Source: Chrysemys picta bellii
Taxonomy: Eukaryota > Chordata > Testudines > Emydidae
Direction: 5' to 3'
Assembly: GCF_011386835.1 (NCBI RefSeq)
Contig: NC_088792.1
Location: forward strand, 219,514,394 to 219,578,393
DNA: 64,000 nt
The position numbers were made by a program, and so were the translations under genes. Numbering within the stretch: the first letter of the stretch is position 1; every line of letters begins with the position of its first letter. Below the pieces are notes generated by a model. It searched no databases. It was given only the letters and a program-made list of their open reading frames with translations, and was not told where the DNA came from. Positions 1 through 10,629 of this stretch are shown piece after piece.

Positions 1-225
1 TCTGGGGGGCTCTGCATTTTAATTTAATTTTAAATGAAACTTCTTAAACATTGAAAGAACCTTATTTACTTTACATACAACAATAGTTTAGTTATATATT
101 ATAGACTTATAGAAAAAGACCTTTTAAAAACGTTAAAATGTATTACTGGCACGCAAAACCTTAAATTAGAGTGAATAAATGAAGACTCAGCACACACACC
201 ACTTCTGAAAGGTTGCCGACCCCTG
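1..225 (-). mobile_element. hAT-type non-autonomous transposon, terminal part, cut by window edge
   Basis: Read on the minus strand, the segment begins at 225 with CAGGGGTCGGCAACCTTTCA, a hAT-style CAGGG terminus, and continues into AT-rich interior. The same terminus style occurs at 3693-3997. The other end lies outside the window, so neither the TSD nor full length can be checked. It is non-coding as far as seen. Family assignment rests on the terminal sequence and on memory of abundant turtle copies. Confidence 0.65.
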
Positions 226-726
226 CATTAAACTTAAAATGTGTTAGTTTCCCCCCACACAAGCAAGACAGGACAATACATACTCCAAAGACATTCCTAT
301 TCAAATAGAATAGACAATCAAACAGCAAAGTAGCAAAATGGTTCAGGTGATGTACATGTTTTGGGGGGGGGTTGGAAGGGAGAGGGGAAAGTAAGTGGTT
401 AATGGGGTTAAATGGGTGAGGTGAGGAGAGACTAAGAATGATGTAATAAGTAAGGAGGGAAAGGTTCAAGAAAGAGATGGGAGTCAGGACAATGTCAAGG
501 GAGGGAAGAGATGATGCAAAGAGACCATGGAAAGATCAGAGTTTATAGACTTAAAAAAAAAAAAAAAAAGTCCAAGAAAAGATTTGTGGCATAAAACTGG
601 GAGTCAAGATTGTCTGAAGATTACATTTTAATTCAGCTGCTTCAATCATGAATATGAGGTTCTGGGCCTTTTTACAGGCCTGTTGGAAAGCTACATCCCC
701 TTCCGACTCTGTGGATGGGGTCAAGG
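106..726. repeat. Tandem duplication, copy 1 (621 bp)
   Basis: This 621-bp unit is followed immediately by a nearly identical copy. It starts inside the hAT terminus and runs through unique sequence to a junction at GTCAAGG/CTTATAG. Differences I can see are homopolymer lengths: four versus three T near the start, and 17 versus 18 A near 553-570. The duplication must postdate the hAT insertion because the transposon end is duplicated with it. Such identity means a recent event or an assembly artefact. Confidence 0.93.
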
Positions 727-1347
727 CTTATAGAAAAAGACCTTTAAAAACGTTAAAATGTATTACTGGCACGCAAAACCTTAAATTAGAGTGAATAAAT
801 GAAGACTCAGCACACACACCACTTCTGAAAGGTTGCCGACCCCTGCATTAAACTTAAAATGTGTTAGTTTCCCCCCACACAAGCAAGACAGGACAATACA
901 TACTCCAAAGACATTCCTATTCAAATAGAATAGACAATCAAACAGCAAAGTAGCAAAATGGTTCAGGTGATGTACATGTTTTGGGGGGGGGTTGGAAGGG
1001 AGAGGGGAAAGTAAGTGGTTAATGGGGTTAAATGGGTGAGGTGAGGAGAGACTAAGAATGATGTAATAAGTAAGGAGGGAAAGGTTCAAGAAAGAGATGG
1101 GAGTCAGGACAATGTCAAGGGAGGGAAGAGATGATGCAAAGAGACCATGGAAAGATCAGAGTTTATAGACTTAAAAAAAAAAAAAAAAAAGTCCAAGAAA
1201 AGATTTGTGGCATAAAACTGGGAGTCAAGATTGTCTGAAGATTACATTTTAATTCAGCTGCTTCAATCATGAATATGAGGTTCTGGGCCTTTTTACAGGC
1301 CTGTTGGAAAGCTACATCCCCTTCCGACTCTGTGGATGGGGTCAAGG
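727..1347. repeat. Tandem duplication, copy 2 (621 bp)
   Basis: Second copy of the unit at 106-726. It carries a truncated hAT terminus at 727-845, then the same G-rich and A-rich unique sequence. After 1347 the sequence continues into DNA found only once, so the ancestral right flank belongs to this copy. The 102-codon minus-strand frame present in both copies is simply part of the duplicated non-coding DNA. Confidence 0.93.
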
Positions 1348-1450
1348 TGGCCTGCTGTTCTGCAGCTGTGTCCAGTGTGGGGGATGGGTTGGTTACCCAT
1401 AACCTCACACCTCCCCTTCTCCCCACTTCTGTGGTTGCTGGTGCTGTGGG
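1163..1450 (-). pseudogene. Possible relic coding fragment, unrecognised
   Basis: A minus-strand frame open from about 1450 down to the T-rich tract near 1170 reads protein-like in its middle (TESEGDVAFQQACKKAQNL) but has no in-frame ATG start and runs into homopolymer-encoded phenylalanines. It could be the end of a decayed exon or of a transposon-encoded protein. I do not recognise a family. Its 3' half is also present in the upstream tandem copy. Confidence 0.2.
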
Positions 1451-1460
1451 GCACAGTTAA

Positions 1461-2455
1461 GGTTGCTCATGCCAACCTAACTTTGGGATTTACTGAATTC
1501 TGAGTACTTAACCATTTACTTAATGTAGCTTTTGTAAGGAATTATATATATAAATATGTATTTGTTTTATAGAATTTTACTAAGGTAATGAGATTGAAAA
1601 AGAACATATGAGGCTTTTGTGCCAGAAGACAACTGAATGTGCCCACAAGAAAGATGAGGTTGCAGTAATGGGCACTGTTATATATTCAAATCTTAAACGA
1701 GCTCTTGGAGCCTTTCACATAATGCATGAGATTTTAGCTGCAAGAGCAAGCCAACATTTGTTAGGAGAGAAGCTTGTAATGAAACTTTTACCTATTAAAT
1801 GATGTATTTGCACTCCTCCCAAGAGTGGTGTTTGCATAAACTTGTGGCCTTGCTTCTCACTTTAAATTGCTTCTGATTTTACTAGCTTGATGATCACGAA
1901 GGATGATGAGTAATGCAACGATCTTACATTTGTAAATCCCTCAACCCTGAAGTATACAGTTCTGCAGCCTCATGAATGTTGTATCAGCCTGTTTTCAAGT
2001 CATATTTAGGCACTCTAAGATGATCCTTCTAATAGTTTCACATGCTGAAAGCAATTTATCTGCATCCCCTCAGCCCCTAGAGACCAGCATCAATACATAG
2101 TTGCTTATTTGGCACCAAATGGGATTTATGCAAATGCTTGAGCTGTATTGAAATCTAATGATTTTAGATCTTCAGTATTCCTAATTCTCTTCTTGTGTTC
2201 ATTATATTACTTACTGAGAAAATAACTGTCTAACCAAGCATGCTTTTCTGCAGGATTGGCTCTTTGTCCTTAAATAACGATAATGACAAAGAGCATGATA
2301 TTGCAGTGTTGCCCATTTCTAAAGTACATTATGAAAGTCTCACTCACCTGAATCATATTGACAAGCACCTTATTTTGGGCGCCAGTAGCCAGTGTATACT
2401 TTTTAAAACTTATTTTCTGTACTATTTTTACCACGGACTGTGTCCTCATATAGGT
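1461..2455. other. No gene or repeat recognised
   Basis: AT-rich single-copy DNA. The short open frames here (for example 1608-1802 plus, 2240-2479 plus) show no domain, repeat or composition that would suggest coding. Confidence 0.5.
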
Positions 2456-2464
2456 AGTGGAAGT

Positions 2465-2586
2465 AGGGTGACCAGATAGCAAGTGTGAAAAATCGGGATG
2501 AGGGTGGGGGGTAATAGGATCCTATATAAGAAAAAGACCCACAAACCGGGACTGTCCCTATAAAATCGGGACATCTGGTCACCCTA
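2465..2586. mobile_element. Short MITE with terminal inverted repeats
   Basis: A 122-bp element bounded by AGGGTGACCAGAT at the left and its complement ATCTGGTCACCCT at the right, with a weakly palindromic interior. The direct repeat AGTGGAAGT flanks it on both sides (2456-2464 and 2587-2595), which fits an 8-9 bp target duplication. It is too short to encode anything. I recall this as a very abundant turtle element, probably mobilised by a hAT transposase. Confidence 0.82.
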
Positions 2587-2595
2587 AGTGGAAGT

Positions 2596-3684
2596 CAGGG
2601 AGCCACTGTTGTTGTTCAGTGCAAGAATCATTCTTTCTGAAAGCTTTTCTTAATATGGGAGCAGATCCTGAAGTGGTGTAAATCAGTATTTCAGCAGTGC
2701 TTCGGAGCCCTAGACATAGACCAGGACCACCCTTGTGTACAAACACAGAGTAAAAAAGACCATCCCCCACCCCCACCCGAAGAGCTTACAATCTAAATAA
2801 ATGGAGCTGCACTGAAATCAACAGAGCTGTGCTGACTTACACCAGCCTGGGATCTGGCCTCTGGATGCTTTGTGTTGCCAGTGTACTCTGTGTCTGTATG
2901 TGGTACTCATGCATACTCTATACAATACAATGCAGCTTTAATTTGTACAACATCTGTATCCCAAAAGACTTTACTGTGAAATAATACAGTGAGGGTAATT
3001 GCTTTTTAAAATCTGAGAGAGAATTTAAGAGCTATGGAGGATGAAAAGGAAACATTTACAGATGAGATGCGAATACAGAGAGAGAGAGAGACAAGGAGGC
3101 TGCTCCAGATGGAATGTTCTGCACTAATGGCAATGAGACGGTAGGTGGTCTAGAAGTCTATGCCAGGGGAGGCACAATGGACCCATAGTCTGCCTGGAAT
3201 AAGCTTGCTCCCTGCTAACAGAGACCAGTCAATGCTTTGCTATGGAAGCATTCTCATACCCACCCTGAAACGTGCCCCTATTATTAAAAAAAAAAAAAAA
3301 ACCACATGATGTGACATTAATTCCTTGTCAGGAGTAAGGCTTTCACAGCTGCACCTGCTCAGTACTGCTGACACCCTAGCGAGCTAGATGGGCTGCCTGA
3401 AGGACTGATGGCTGAGGAAGCTAGCAGGCTGGTACTTAAGCTCAGCACTCAGCAACAGCAGGTCACTCGCTGCTCAAAGCAGATGGCCCCAGATTCTCTG
3501 CCTTCCTGTGCTCATCTCTCGCCAAGCCCTGTTCCTGCTCTGCTCCTCCACAGCTGCAGCCCAGATTTTGCCCTGTACCCAGCCATGATCCCAGCCTTGC
3601 TCCTGTCTCAGAGCCCTGCTCTTCTGCTCCCTGACACCTGGGATTCACTTCTGACCCTCAGCTCTGATTTCTGACTCTGACTCT
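2596..3684. other. Single-copy DNA with simple repeats
   Basis: Contains a short (GA)n run near 3077-3091, an A-run near 3286-3300 and a C-rich stretch 3480-3680. Positions 2780-2865 have wording seen in old CR1/L2-like relics (a GAGCTTACAATCTAA motif), too degraded to delimit. No gene seen. Confidence 0.4.
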
Positions 3685-3692
3685 GTCTAGAT

Positions 3693-3997
3693 CAGGGGTC
3701 GGCAATGTTTGTCACGCAGCTCGCCAGGGTAAGCACCCTGGCGGGCCTGGCCAGTTTATTTACCTACTGACGTGGCAGGTTCGGCCGATCGCGGCTCCCA
3801 CTGGCCACGGTTTGCCATCCCAGGCCAATGGGGGCGGCGGGAAGCGACACGGGCGAGGGATGTGCTGGCCGCGGCTTTCCGCTGCCCCCATTGGCCCGGG
3901 ACGGCGAACCATGGCCAGTGGGGGCCGCGATCGGCCGAACCTGCCACGTCAGCAGGTAAACCCAGGCGAGCCACATGCCAAACATTGCCGACCCCTG
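3693..3997. mobile_element. hAT non-autonomous element, 305 bp, intact ends
   Basis: Perfect 8-bp TSD GTCTAGAT at 3685-3692 and 3998-4005. The 19-bp terminal inverted repeat CAGGGGTCGGCAATGTTTG is exact at both ends. The interior is GC- and CpG-rich and largely self-complementary, so the element could fold into a long imperfect hairpin. No transposase is encoded. The centre of the TSD is TA. Confidence 0.92.
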
Positions 3998-4133
3998 GTC
4001 TAGATCCTTGGCATTTAGACTCTGATTCCAGTTCTGACCTCTGGCCCTGTTTCAACACCTGGATCTGGCATTTTGACTCCAACCACTAGGCCTGTCTCCT
4101 GCTCTGACCACCTATGACTTGGTTTCCTGACAT

Positions 4134-4877
4134 TGTTACCCGGGGTTCTTTCAACCCAAAGCTCTTGGTAACTTTTACTCTGTGCGAGGAGGTGTCAGGA
4201 AATAAATCAGGGGAGACACGGCCGTTCGACCGATAGATAGCTGGCACAAACAGGACAACACAAGAGTACTTTCACTTAAAGCTAAACTTTACTAGTCTCA
4301 ATCACTTACACACGTCCGCAACAGGTTAGTAAAACACCCCCAACCCTCGATAATTACCGAAGCTGAGTGTGGCTCTCGAGTGGCACCGTGACAGCCCGTC
4401 TGCCGGTGGGGAACACAAGATGCATCCAGAGGGAGAGACCAGTCCTGAAGAGTCCCCCCAAAGGAAAGTCCGACCTATCTCAAGCTTTTCCCCCTTATTT
4501 ATACATTAGTAATACAATGACATGTCCCTTACAGAAACCTTGTTAAGTAAGCAGTTTTAATGATAGAGCAAGAGGTTCCTTCTGATTATTGATTAACCAG
4601 GTGTGGGTTTTTCCAGAGCCGGCATCCTTGAGACCTCAATAGACATTCCTGGGGCATATCCTACTCTTTTAAAAAGCATGTATCAGCAACTTCAACATAA
4701 TTCTTATCAGGAAGGACGTGGGGTCAAGCTGCCCTTTCTGTGGCACCCTAAACCCCCTTCCCTCCTGCCTTGGTCAAGCTTCATGGCCATTTTATAGCCT
4801 GCTGACTAGGTTGCTTTTTAACAATAAACCATAGTGGTTTTAGGCACTTTACTGGTTTGCTAAAGTCTCCCCGTACA
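4134..4877 (-). mobile_element. Solo LTR of an endogenous retrovirus
   Basis: A 744-bp unit with TG...CA-type ends (TGTTAC on plus left, GTACA at right) and a perfect 4-bp TSD ACAT (4130-4133 and 4878-4881). Orientation is minus: a TATA box TATAAATAAG lies at 4494-4503 on that strand. No gag, pol or env flanks it, so it is a solo LTR left by recombination between two LTRs. A 4-bp TSD is typical of gammaretrovirus-like elements. Confidence 0.88.
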
Positions 4878-4881
4878 ACAT

Positions 4882-5984
4882 TCCCTCACTTATTACCACC
4901 CAGTTTCTAATCTCCCAATTCGTCAGCAAAAAGGTAGCAATGAGAGACCCAAACGACATCTGTTGCTATCTTAGGTTTTTCGTAATAGGCTGTAAATCAG
5001 GATATAACTTGGGAAAAGATCTGGTTGTTCTCATGAACGACCTCTATATGACTCAGTGCAGAGGTACAGCATCTCTGGTAATAATACTTCATGCATTTGC
5101 TGCATTTGCCGCTCTTGACACCCTCATTCATAGGTTGCAGCTGACTGGCTTGTGAAACCTGGTGAGGGTGGATGGGGCTGTTTTTGTTTGGCAGTACCTG
5201 GAGAGCATGTCAGTGCAGATCAGCTACTTCTGCATCCTGAAGGCCTTCATCTTTGAAGTCCCACAGGGCCCAATTTCATCTCTGGTCTTAGTCAACATCC
5301 TAGTGAAAACACTATCGAAGACAGTGAGACAACAAGAACTGTGCAGTATTAGCAACACAATGATGTTACACAACTGATTCTTAGCCTGTGCAGCCAGGAC
5401 TGTTTCCTAGCTCCTCAGTACACAAAGACAACAGGAAATGGAATGAAAGACAAGTGATTCTTCTTAATCCAGGAAAGACTGGGAAACTGATTATTCATGG
5501 CCTTGAACATTATACAGCCTTAATGTCTGTGCAAATAGTGCAGTGTGGTTGCAAAATGCTACCATTCTGGTTTGCAAAGGGACTAGAGAGGAGCCAATAT
5601 GTCATGCACATGTTTTAATTCATGCAAGGTGAAATTCAGGAAGCTAGTATAGTTGTAATAAATGGACTTTATGTTGGTAACCTGTGGTGTTGGTTGTTTG
5701 GGTTGGGGGAGAGGCACAAATCCACTTCTCCAGTCTGGGGCAGGCTGTTGACCTGAAGTACATTTTCTTTTCTTTTCTTGACGGCTTTATAGTGTCCCTT
5801 CTCCTTCTGTGCATTCCACTTGAGGCGTTGTGGTCACTGGATTTGCATAAGTGTAGATGGAGTGATCTTTCCCCTCCATCCTCCTAATTTATTTGGAGGT
5901 AGCATGAAGCCTACATCCCTGATGTGCATAGAGCTCCATGTCAAGATTTTCTGCCTGCAGCCCATGTGCTAACAGAGGTTCATA
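4882..5984. other. No gene recognised
   Basis: Three consecutive plus-strand open frames of about 70 codons (4940-5155, 5162-5377, 5388-5618) lie here in succession. They share no recognisable domain, and I regard them as chance or the remains of something too decayed to name. Confidence 0.35.
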
Positions 5985-6062
5985 CATTGTAAGGCCAGAA
6001 TGGCTCATTTTGTTAATCTCGTTTGACCTCTTGTATAACACAAGCCATGGATCTTCTATGGT
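5985..6062 (-). mobile_element. CR1 3'-end fragment
   Basis: The stretch reads as a diverged version of the CR1 3' untranslated sequence (AAGGCCAGAATGGCTC ... GACCTCTTGTATAACAC). The same wording recurs, better preserved, at 50771-50915 minus and, complemented, at 20850-20915 plus. Very short and decayed. Confidence 0.6.
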
Positions 6063-6184
6063 ATATAGAGCCTTACACAGGTTCTCCACAATGATATAGA
6101 TTTCCCGCTCCTCTATTGCCTCCTTCAATGTTCACTGGGGTTCTGTGACTGTATCTATTTCATGTGCATATTTCAAATGTCAGT

Positions 6185-6374
6185 GGCTATTAGCCAGGAT
6201 GGGCAGGAATGGTGTCCCTAGACTCTGCTTGCCAGAAGCTGGGATTGGGTGATGGGGCATGGATCACTTCATGATAACCTGTCTGTTCATTCCCTTTGGG
6301 GCACCTGCCATTGGCCACTGTCAGAGGACAGGATACTGGGCTTGATGGACCTTTGATCTGACCCAGTATGGCTG
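6185..6374 (+). mobile_element. CR1 3' end, part 1 (interrupted)
   Basis: The 3' untranslated region of a turtle-type CR1, ending at GACCCAGTATGGCTG. Its continuation (GGCCGTTCTTATGTTCTTATG) is found at 7249-7285 beyond an inserted LTR. The complementary version of the same sequence is at 41866-42080. The element is 5'-truncated and contains no reverse transcriptase. Confidence 0.85.
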
Positions 6375-7248
6375 TGTCCGAGACCAATACAGGTTCGAAT
6401 GAGGATCAAGTGGAAGGGGGAAAATTGAGACAGAGGCAGATTGCAATTCAAAAACAGGTGGCCGTTTATTAATGGGGAAAAAAATCACAACTTGGGCTGG
6501 GGAGGAGCACTTTTACCAACCAACAATACAAATTCAAACAAGTAACCAACCAGAAATATCACCAGAGCAGTAATATAAAACAAACTATATACATTTAACA
6601 ACAAGGAATCTACAACCAACTATTTACCAAAAACCAGAACAAGCATACAAAACTGAATAAACTGTAACAATTTGCCCTCTGTACACTATACAAGAGATTT
6701 GGTACCAAGTAATAAAGAAAAAAGGCCTAACCAACAGAATATCTACAAAAATCAATACATGCATACCACACTCCAGGCGCAGCTGACCAGCAGTACAGAC
6801 ACCAAGGTCATGATGAGATGGAACCCGAAATTACACGACACGAGCTAGCTAAATCCGGAGGAGATCCTGGCTGAAAGGGTGATCAGGCCTTCCAGCTAAC
6901 ACGCGGACACTCCTGCTGATTTAGACCAGAGACATAGTTTTGTTCGAAGACCCTTGCACGTGCTAGCATCTAATTGGTTCCCCGCTCCTACACCAACTAG
7001 GCTCCGAGCTGGTGCCCCCTACGTAACAGGCACTGCACACGGCACACTAGGCTTATGCACACGGCCCGCTGGAATTGTAGCACACGGTACCACACGGTAC
7101 CTACAATTGACCAGGCAGAAGGTTCGAGAATGGTCACACGGCCCCAATGTGTTGCACACGACACCAAGGTGCTGCACACGACACCGATGTGACCTTCTGA
7201 CCGACAATTGGCCATCCGGACGCCATGACAGAGCATAGGGCTGTGACA
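6375..7248 (-). mobile_element. Solo LTR inserted in a CR1
   Basis: An 874-bp unit starting TGTCC and ending GTGACA, flanked by GGCTG (6370-6374) and GGCCG (7249-7253), a 5-bp TSD with one mismatch. It splits an otherwise continuous CR1 3' end. Orientation is minus, judged by AATAAA (complement at 6465-6470) near its 6375 end. The U3 side holds a cluster of CACACGG motifs at 7036-7180. No internal retroviral genes are present. Confidence 0.82.
7035..7180. promoter_or_regulatory. CACACGG motif cluster in LTR U3
   Basis: CACACGG occurs at 7036, 7058, 7081, 7091 and 7135, with CACACGA at 7155 and 7175. In the minus orientation of the LTR these lie close to the upstream end, where retroviral enhancers sit. 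They could be binding sites for a transcription factor, but the factor is unknown to me. Confidence 0.4.
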
Positions 7249-7285
7249 GGCCGTTCTTATGTTCTTATGTTATGTTCTTATGTTC
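7249..7285 (+). mobile_element. CR1 3' terminus, part 2
   Basis: Continuation of the CR1 at 6185-6374: GGCCG followed by the short terminal repeat TTCTTATG in several imperfect copies, as expected for the CR1 3' tail. Confidence 0.85.
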
Positions 7286-8734
7286 AGTGCACTTACTATT
7301 TCGATGAACGGAACGAGTTGATTAACTTCTAGTTCAAATTGATCCGTAGATGAACAAACATCTTCCAGGTATCCTTTTCAAACACAGGTTGTAATATTTC
7401 AACTTATCCTGTTTGGGGATCAATTTTTATTTCATAATATCAGAATTTCCCAGAGGATGGAGACTGCATTTTCTGAACAGTTCTAGAAGTGACTATGGAA
7501 GTTCTAGAAGTGAAATCTATAGATTCATTATTAGTTTGACTTTTTAGAATTGATGTTAAGTCATCTAATATTTTACATTGAAGAGTGAGATTTACATAGA
7601 AAGTCTATGTTTTTTTCCCCTTTTATTTATATATATATAATGGGCTTTAAATTGCTAGATGGTCTTGTTAAGTTATATTGTGAGTTACAGTATGTGAAGT
7701 AGTTTGGTTGAATGAAGTATTTTGTAGTATTTTTTTCCCTTGTGTACTATGCTCTGTATTTTGATAGTTATTTTTTAATAAATGTAAAATAAATACAATT
7801 ATTACTAATTAAAATGGTAATCATCAAGATAATCTGATCAAGTGATCAGAAAAAAAACTTGACCATCCAGGCAATGTTTCCAGTTTTGATTACACTTCGG
7901 GTTTGAGGAGACATCCAGATGAGGCAGGTGCAGAAAGAAACAATACATCAAGGAAAGGCATTCTACTCATTGCATGTTCTATCAGGAAAACTTCAGAGTT
8001 GTTTCAAGGAAATAACTCTTGCTCCAAAGCTGAAACCATTGCTCAAAAAAGTCCACAAATAGAGCATGAAATAAAACTTACTTCAAGAAATGGACACTTA
8101 GATTTTCTAGCTGATAAGGTGAAAGAAAAAACTCATTTGATGATTAGGACTTAAGGCTCAACTTTAGCTTTGATATATCCTCCTTTAAATACCATGGATG
8201 AGAGTGTGATGCTGCTAAGGGCTTTCAATGTATGGGTATCGATAGGTCCAAATTATGTAAATTTGTGAGGGTGTTAGAGAAAGTGGGGCCAAATTGACTA
8301 ATATAGTGATGTTAATATGCTGTTCCGGAGTTTCAGCACCGATTTTGATGAAAGTTTCTGAACATTATTAAAAGTTGAATCCTAATTGGTTTGAGCTTTT
8401 ATTGAATGTCAGGTGTAAAGGCATATGTTACTCATATATTGCTTTTATTTTGTTCACTAAGGAATGAGGGAGACAAAAATTTGTATGTTCCTCCTTGGAT
8501 GGATAGTTAGTTAAAACGGACAAAAATGTTGCATTTCCAGGACAGAGAAGCTTTTCATTTTTCTGCTCTGAGTAAATGCTGTTCAGGTGTGAATTTAGTC
8601 AGTGTTAAAGAAGAGGGAAGATGTTATGTAATATATATGGAGTATGTTGTGTGAGGAGGGTAGAAACATTTGCTGAAGTGAGCACATGTTGCTGTAGTAT
8701 TGGAAGCCACCAGATGGATAGGACCCAGGATTTT
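7286..8734. other. AT-rich DNA, no gene recognised
   Basis: Contains a short (TA)n run near 7628. The 7903-8154 plus frame begins at TTG, lacks an ATG and shows no domain. Nothing else stands out. Confidence 0.5.
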
Positions 8735-9225
8735 TGTAAAATATTATTGGAGGGCACTGTGACGTCCACCATCATGATCGTCTTCTGGTCCTCATTGGTG
8801 ATGCCTATGTCCTGTCGCAGTTGGCTGTCGGTTCCGGGGATGGAGTTCATGGCCACCTTCCCTACAGGTGGCAGGATGGCTCTGACTAAGCAATCTTGGA
8901 TGGCATTATGTCACTGCTGCGAGACTCTGGAATGAAGCTTTCAGCTACACAAGACATTGGCATAGCCGCACTTCCTGCATCGCTTGTCCCAATTTTCATG
9001 GTGGACAGCTCCGTTCAGTGGAATGCAGTTGAGCCGGGCCCTGTGGATGAACCTCCAGTTGGCAAATTGTGTGAAGCTGCCCCCGGGAGGAAGTGGTTAC
9101 TGTCCCACTTGCACATCACCTCAAACGCCTTGCCCCGGTCCGGTTTCCATTTCAGGTTTTCTACTTATTAGCAGTGGATGGCATCCTTCAGAGTCCTCTC
9201 CAGCATGGTTCTAGCTCTCAAAGTG
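8735..9225 (-). pseudogene. R2-clade non-LTR retrotransposon fragment (C-terminal region)
   Basis: Minus-strand translation, with frameshifts and stops, matches the C-terminal part of R2-type polyproteins. In order it shows RARTMLERTLKDAIHC (about 9170-9220), RFIHRARLN (9028-9057), the zinc-knuckle start KRCRKCGY (8959-8985), and IPGTDSQLRQDIGITNEDQK then MVDVTVP (8750-8850), the beginning of the endonuclease domain. In intact R2 proteins these lie after the reverse transcriptase. The catalytic endonuclease end is lost and several stops interrupt the frame, so it is dead. R2 elements normally insert in 28S rRNA genes, and no rDNA is visible around this copy. Family identification is from memory of conserved motifs. 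Confidence 0.8.
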
Positions 9226-9460
9226 ATGATTGTGTGCTCTGCATTCTTCACCTATGGCCAGGATTCCCAGCTCCTGGCGCTCCTCGCACCACATCCAGTA
9301 GCAGCCGATACACTTCTCCAGTTGTTGCGTAGCATTGCGGGCATGAGTCCAGAGCAAAGCAAAGACTCCCTCTCCTCCCTGTCTCTTCCAAATTCGCCTT
9401 CCAGTGAGCTGGTCAGGTAGGTGGCGACATCTTAGTTGGAGGGGGTCCTGGTGATTCACA
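9226..9460 (-). pseudogene. Probable upstream continuation of the R2-like fragment
   Basis: GC content and minus-strand frames remain coding-like here (for example a frame 9211-9459), contrasting with the AT-rich flanks, but I cannot match specific R2 motifs. The boundary near 9460 is approximate. Confidence 0.4.
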
Positions 9461-9854
9461 TCTTGATGACATCCTGAATAGAATTTTCTGTGATGTCCTC
9501 ACCACACAAAATGACCTTAAAAGAACATTATTAAGGTTGCAAAGTAGGCACTCAAATGTTAGGAAATGCCAGAATTGAGGTTGCCTCTGCAACCTTAATT
9601 CAATCTCTGTGGCGTATGCATTAAGATACAATTTTTAATTACATGATCACTTACTATTTATTCCACTGGACCCATCTCATTCAGTGCACAGGATGCACAG
9701 TGCTCACCTTATGAGCAGCTGTTCAATAATTTATTTTCTCCTCCTTGTTCAGTGTTTGCCCTTGGGCCCTATTTACTTCACGTTATTCAAACCCTGCTCT
9801 GAAGACACAATTATTAATTTCCTCATGGACTTTTCTATCGTGCTCATCAATATA

Positions 9855-9995
9855 CTGATGTCATCCGAGTGCTTCACAAACATTAATTAATTTATTTTCA
9901 CAACACTCCTGTGAGATGAAGGGGGGACAGGGGAGGGATATTAACCTCATTTTACAATGGGGAACTGAGGCACAGAGAGACTATGGTCAAAAGTA
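9855..9995 (-). mobile_element. MIR-like SINE relic
   Basis: The segment contains the complement of the MIR 3' half: CCTCATTTTACAATGGGG followed by AACTGAGGCACAGAGAGA. This is an ancient amniote SINE family that no longer moves. Confidence 0.65.
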
Positions 9996-10059
9996 TACAC
10001 CATAAAGCTCATTGCCACGGGATCTCACTGAGGCCAAGAGCTGCTGTCAGTGAGGGAGG

Positions 10060-10305
10060 AAGGGCCGGCTCCAGGGTTTTTGCTGCCCCAAGCGTCGGAG
10101 AAAAAAAAAAAAAAGCTGCGACTGCGATCGGTGGCAGCTCCACCGTGCTGCTTTCTTCTTTGGCAGCAATTCGGCAGCAGGTCCTTCCCTCCGAGAGGGA
10201 CAGGGACCCTCCGCCAAATTGCCGCCGAAGAGCCCGACGTGCAGCCCCTTCCCCTTGGCCGCCCCAAGCACCTGCTTGCTCAGCTGGTGCCTGGAGCCGG
10301 CCCTG
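10060..10305. mobile_element. GC-rich non-autonomous DNA element (AGGGCCGGCTCC termini)
   Basis: Bounded by AGGGCCGGCTCCAGG and its complement CCTGGAGCCGGCCCTG. The interior has an A-run (10099-10113) and sequence encoding no protein. The same ends delimit 13300-13623 and 52472-52892, which have different interiors. Flanks share GAGGGAG, giving a tentative 7-bp TSD that is offset from the inverted repeat. Confidence 0.75.
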
Positions 10306-10541
10306 GAGGGAGGGTTGGGGAGGGGAAGGTAAGAGAGGTGGGGGAGCAGGGACAGTTTATGATGAACCCTGCACTTATCAGCTCAACCCCTACAAATATT
10401 GACTTTGGAAAGAGAAACACACCACAGGGCCTATGTGGAGGGAAGAGGGAGCAACTGCTAGCCAGGGTTGTGGGATTGGGATGGGGGGATTCTAGTAGAG
10501 GAGGGCAGTGAACTTTTTGGGGAAGATTAACAAGTGAATAG

Positions 10542-10629
10542 AGGGTAAGTAAAAGATAAAGCACACACATTACATATATCACATTACATATATATATGTA
10601 ATGTGTGTGCTTTATCTTTTACTTACCCT
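10542..10629. repeat. Perfect palindrome, 38-bp arms, 12-bp loop
   Basis: Positions 10542-10579 pair without mismatch with 10592-10629. The outer arm starts AGGGTAAGTAAAAGATAAAG. The loop is AT-rich. Such a structure can extrude as a cruciform or fold as a long hairpin in RNA. It carries no coding sequence. It could be a fold-back MITE or the product of a template-switch mutation. Confidence 0.95.

Noticed and set aside
161..469. 102-codon minus-strand frame repeated at 781-1089
   Set aside because: Present twice only because of the tandem duplication. It includes translation of a hAT terminus and low-complexity sequence.
8621..8935. 104-codon plus-strand frame
   Set aside because: Shadow of the R2-like fragment, whose motifs are on the minus strand.
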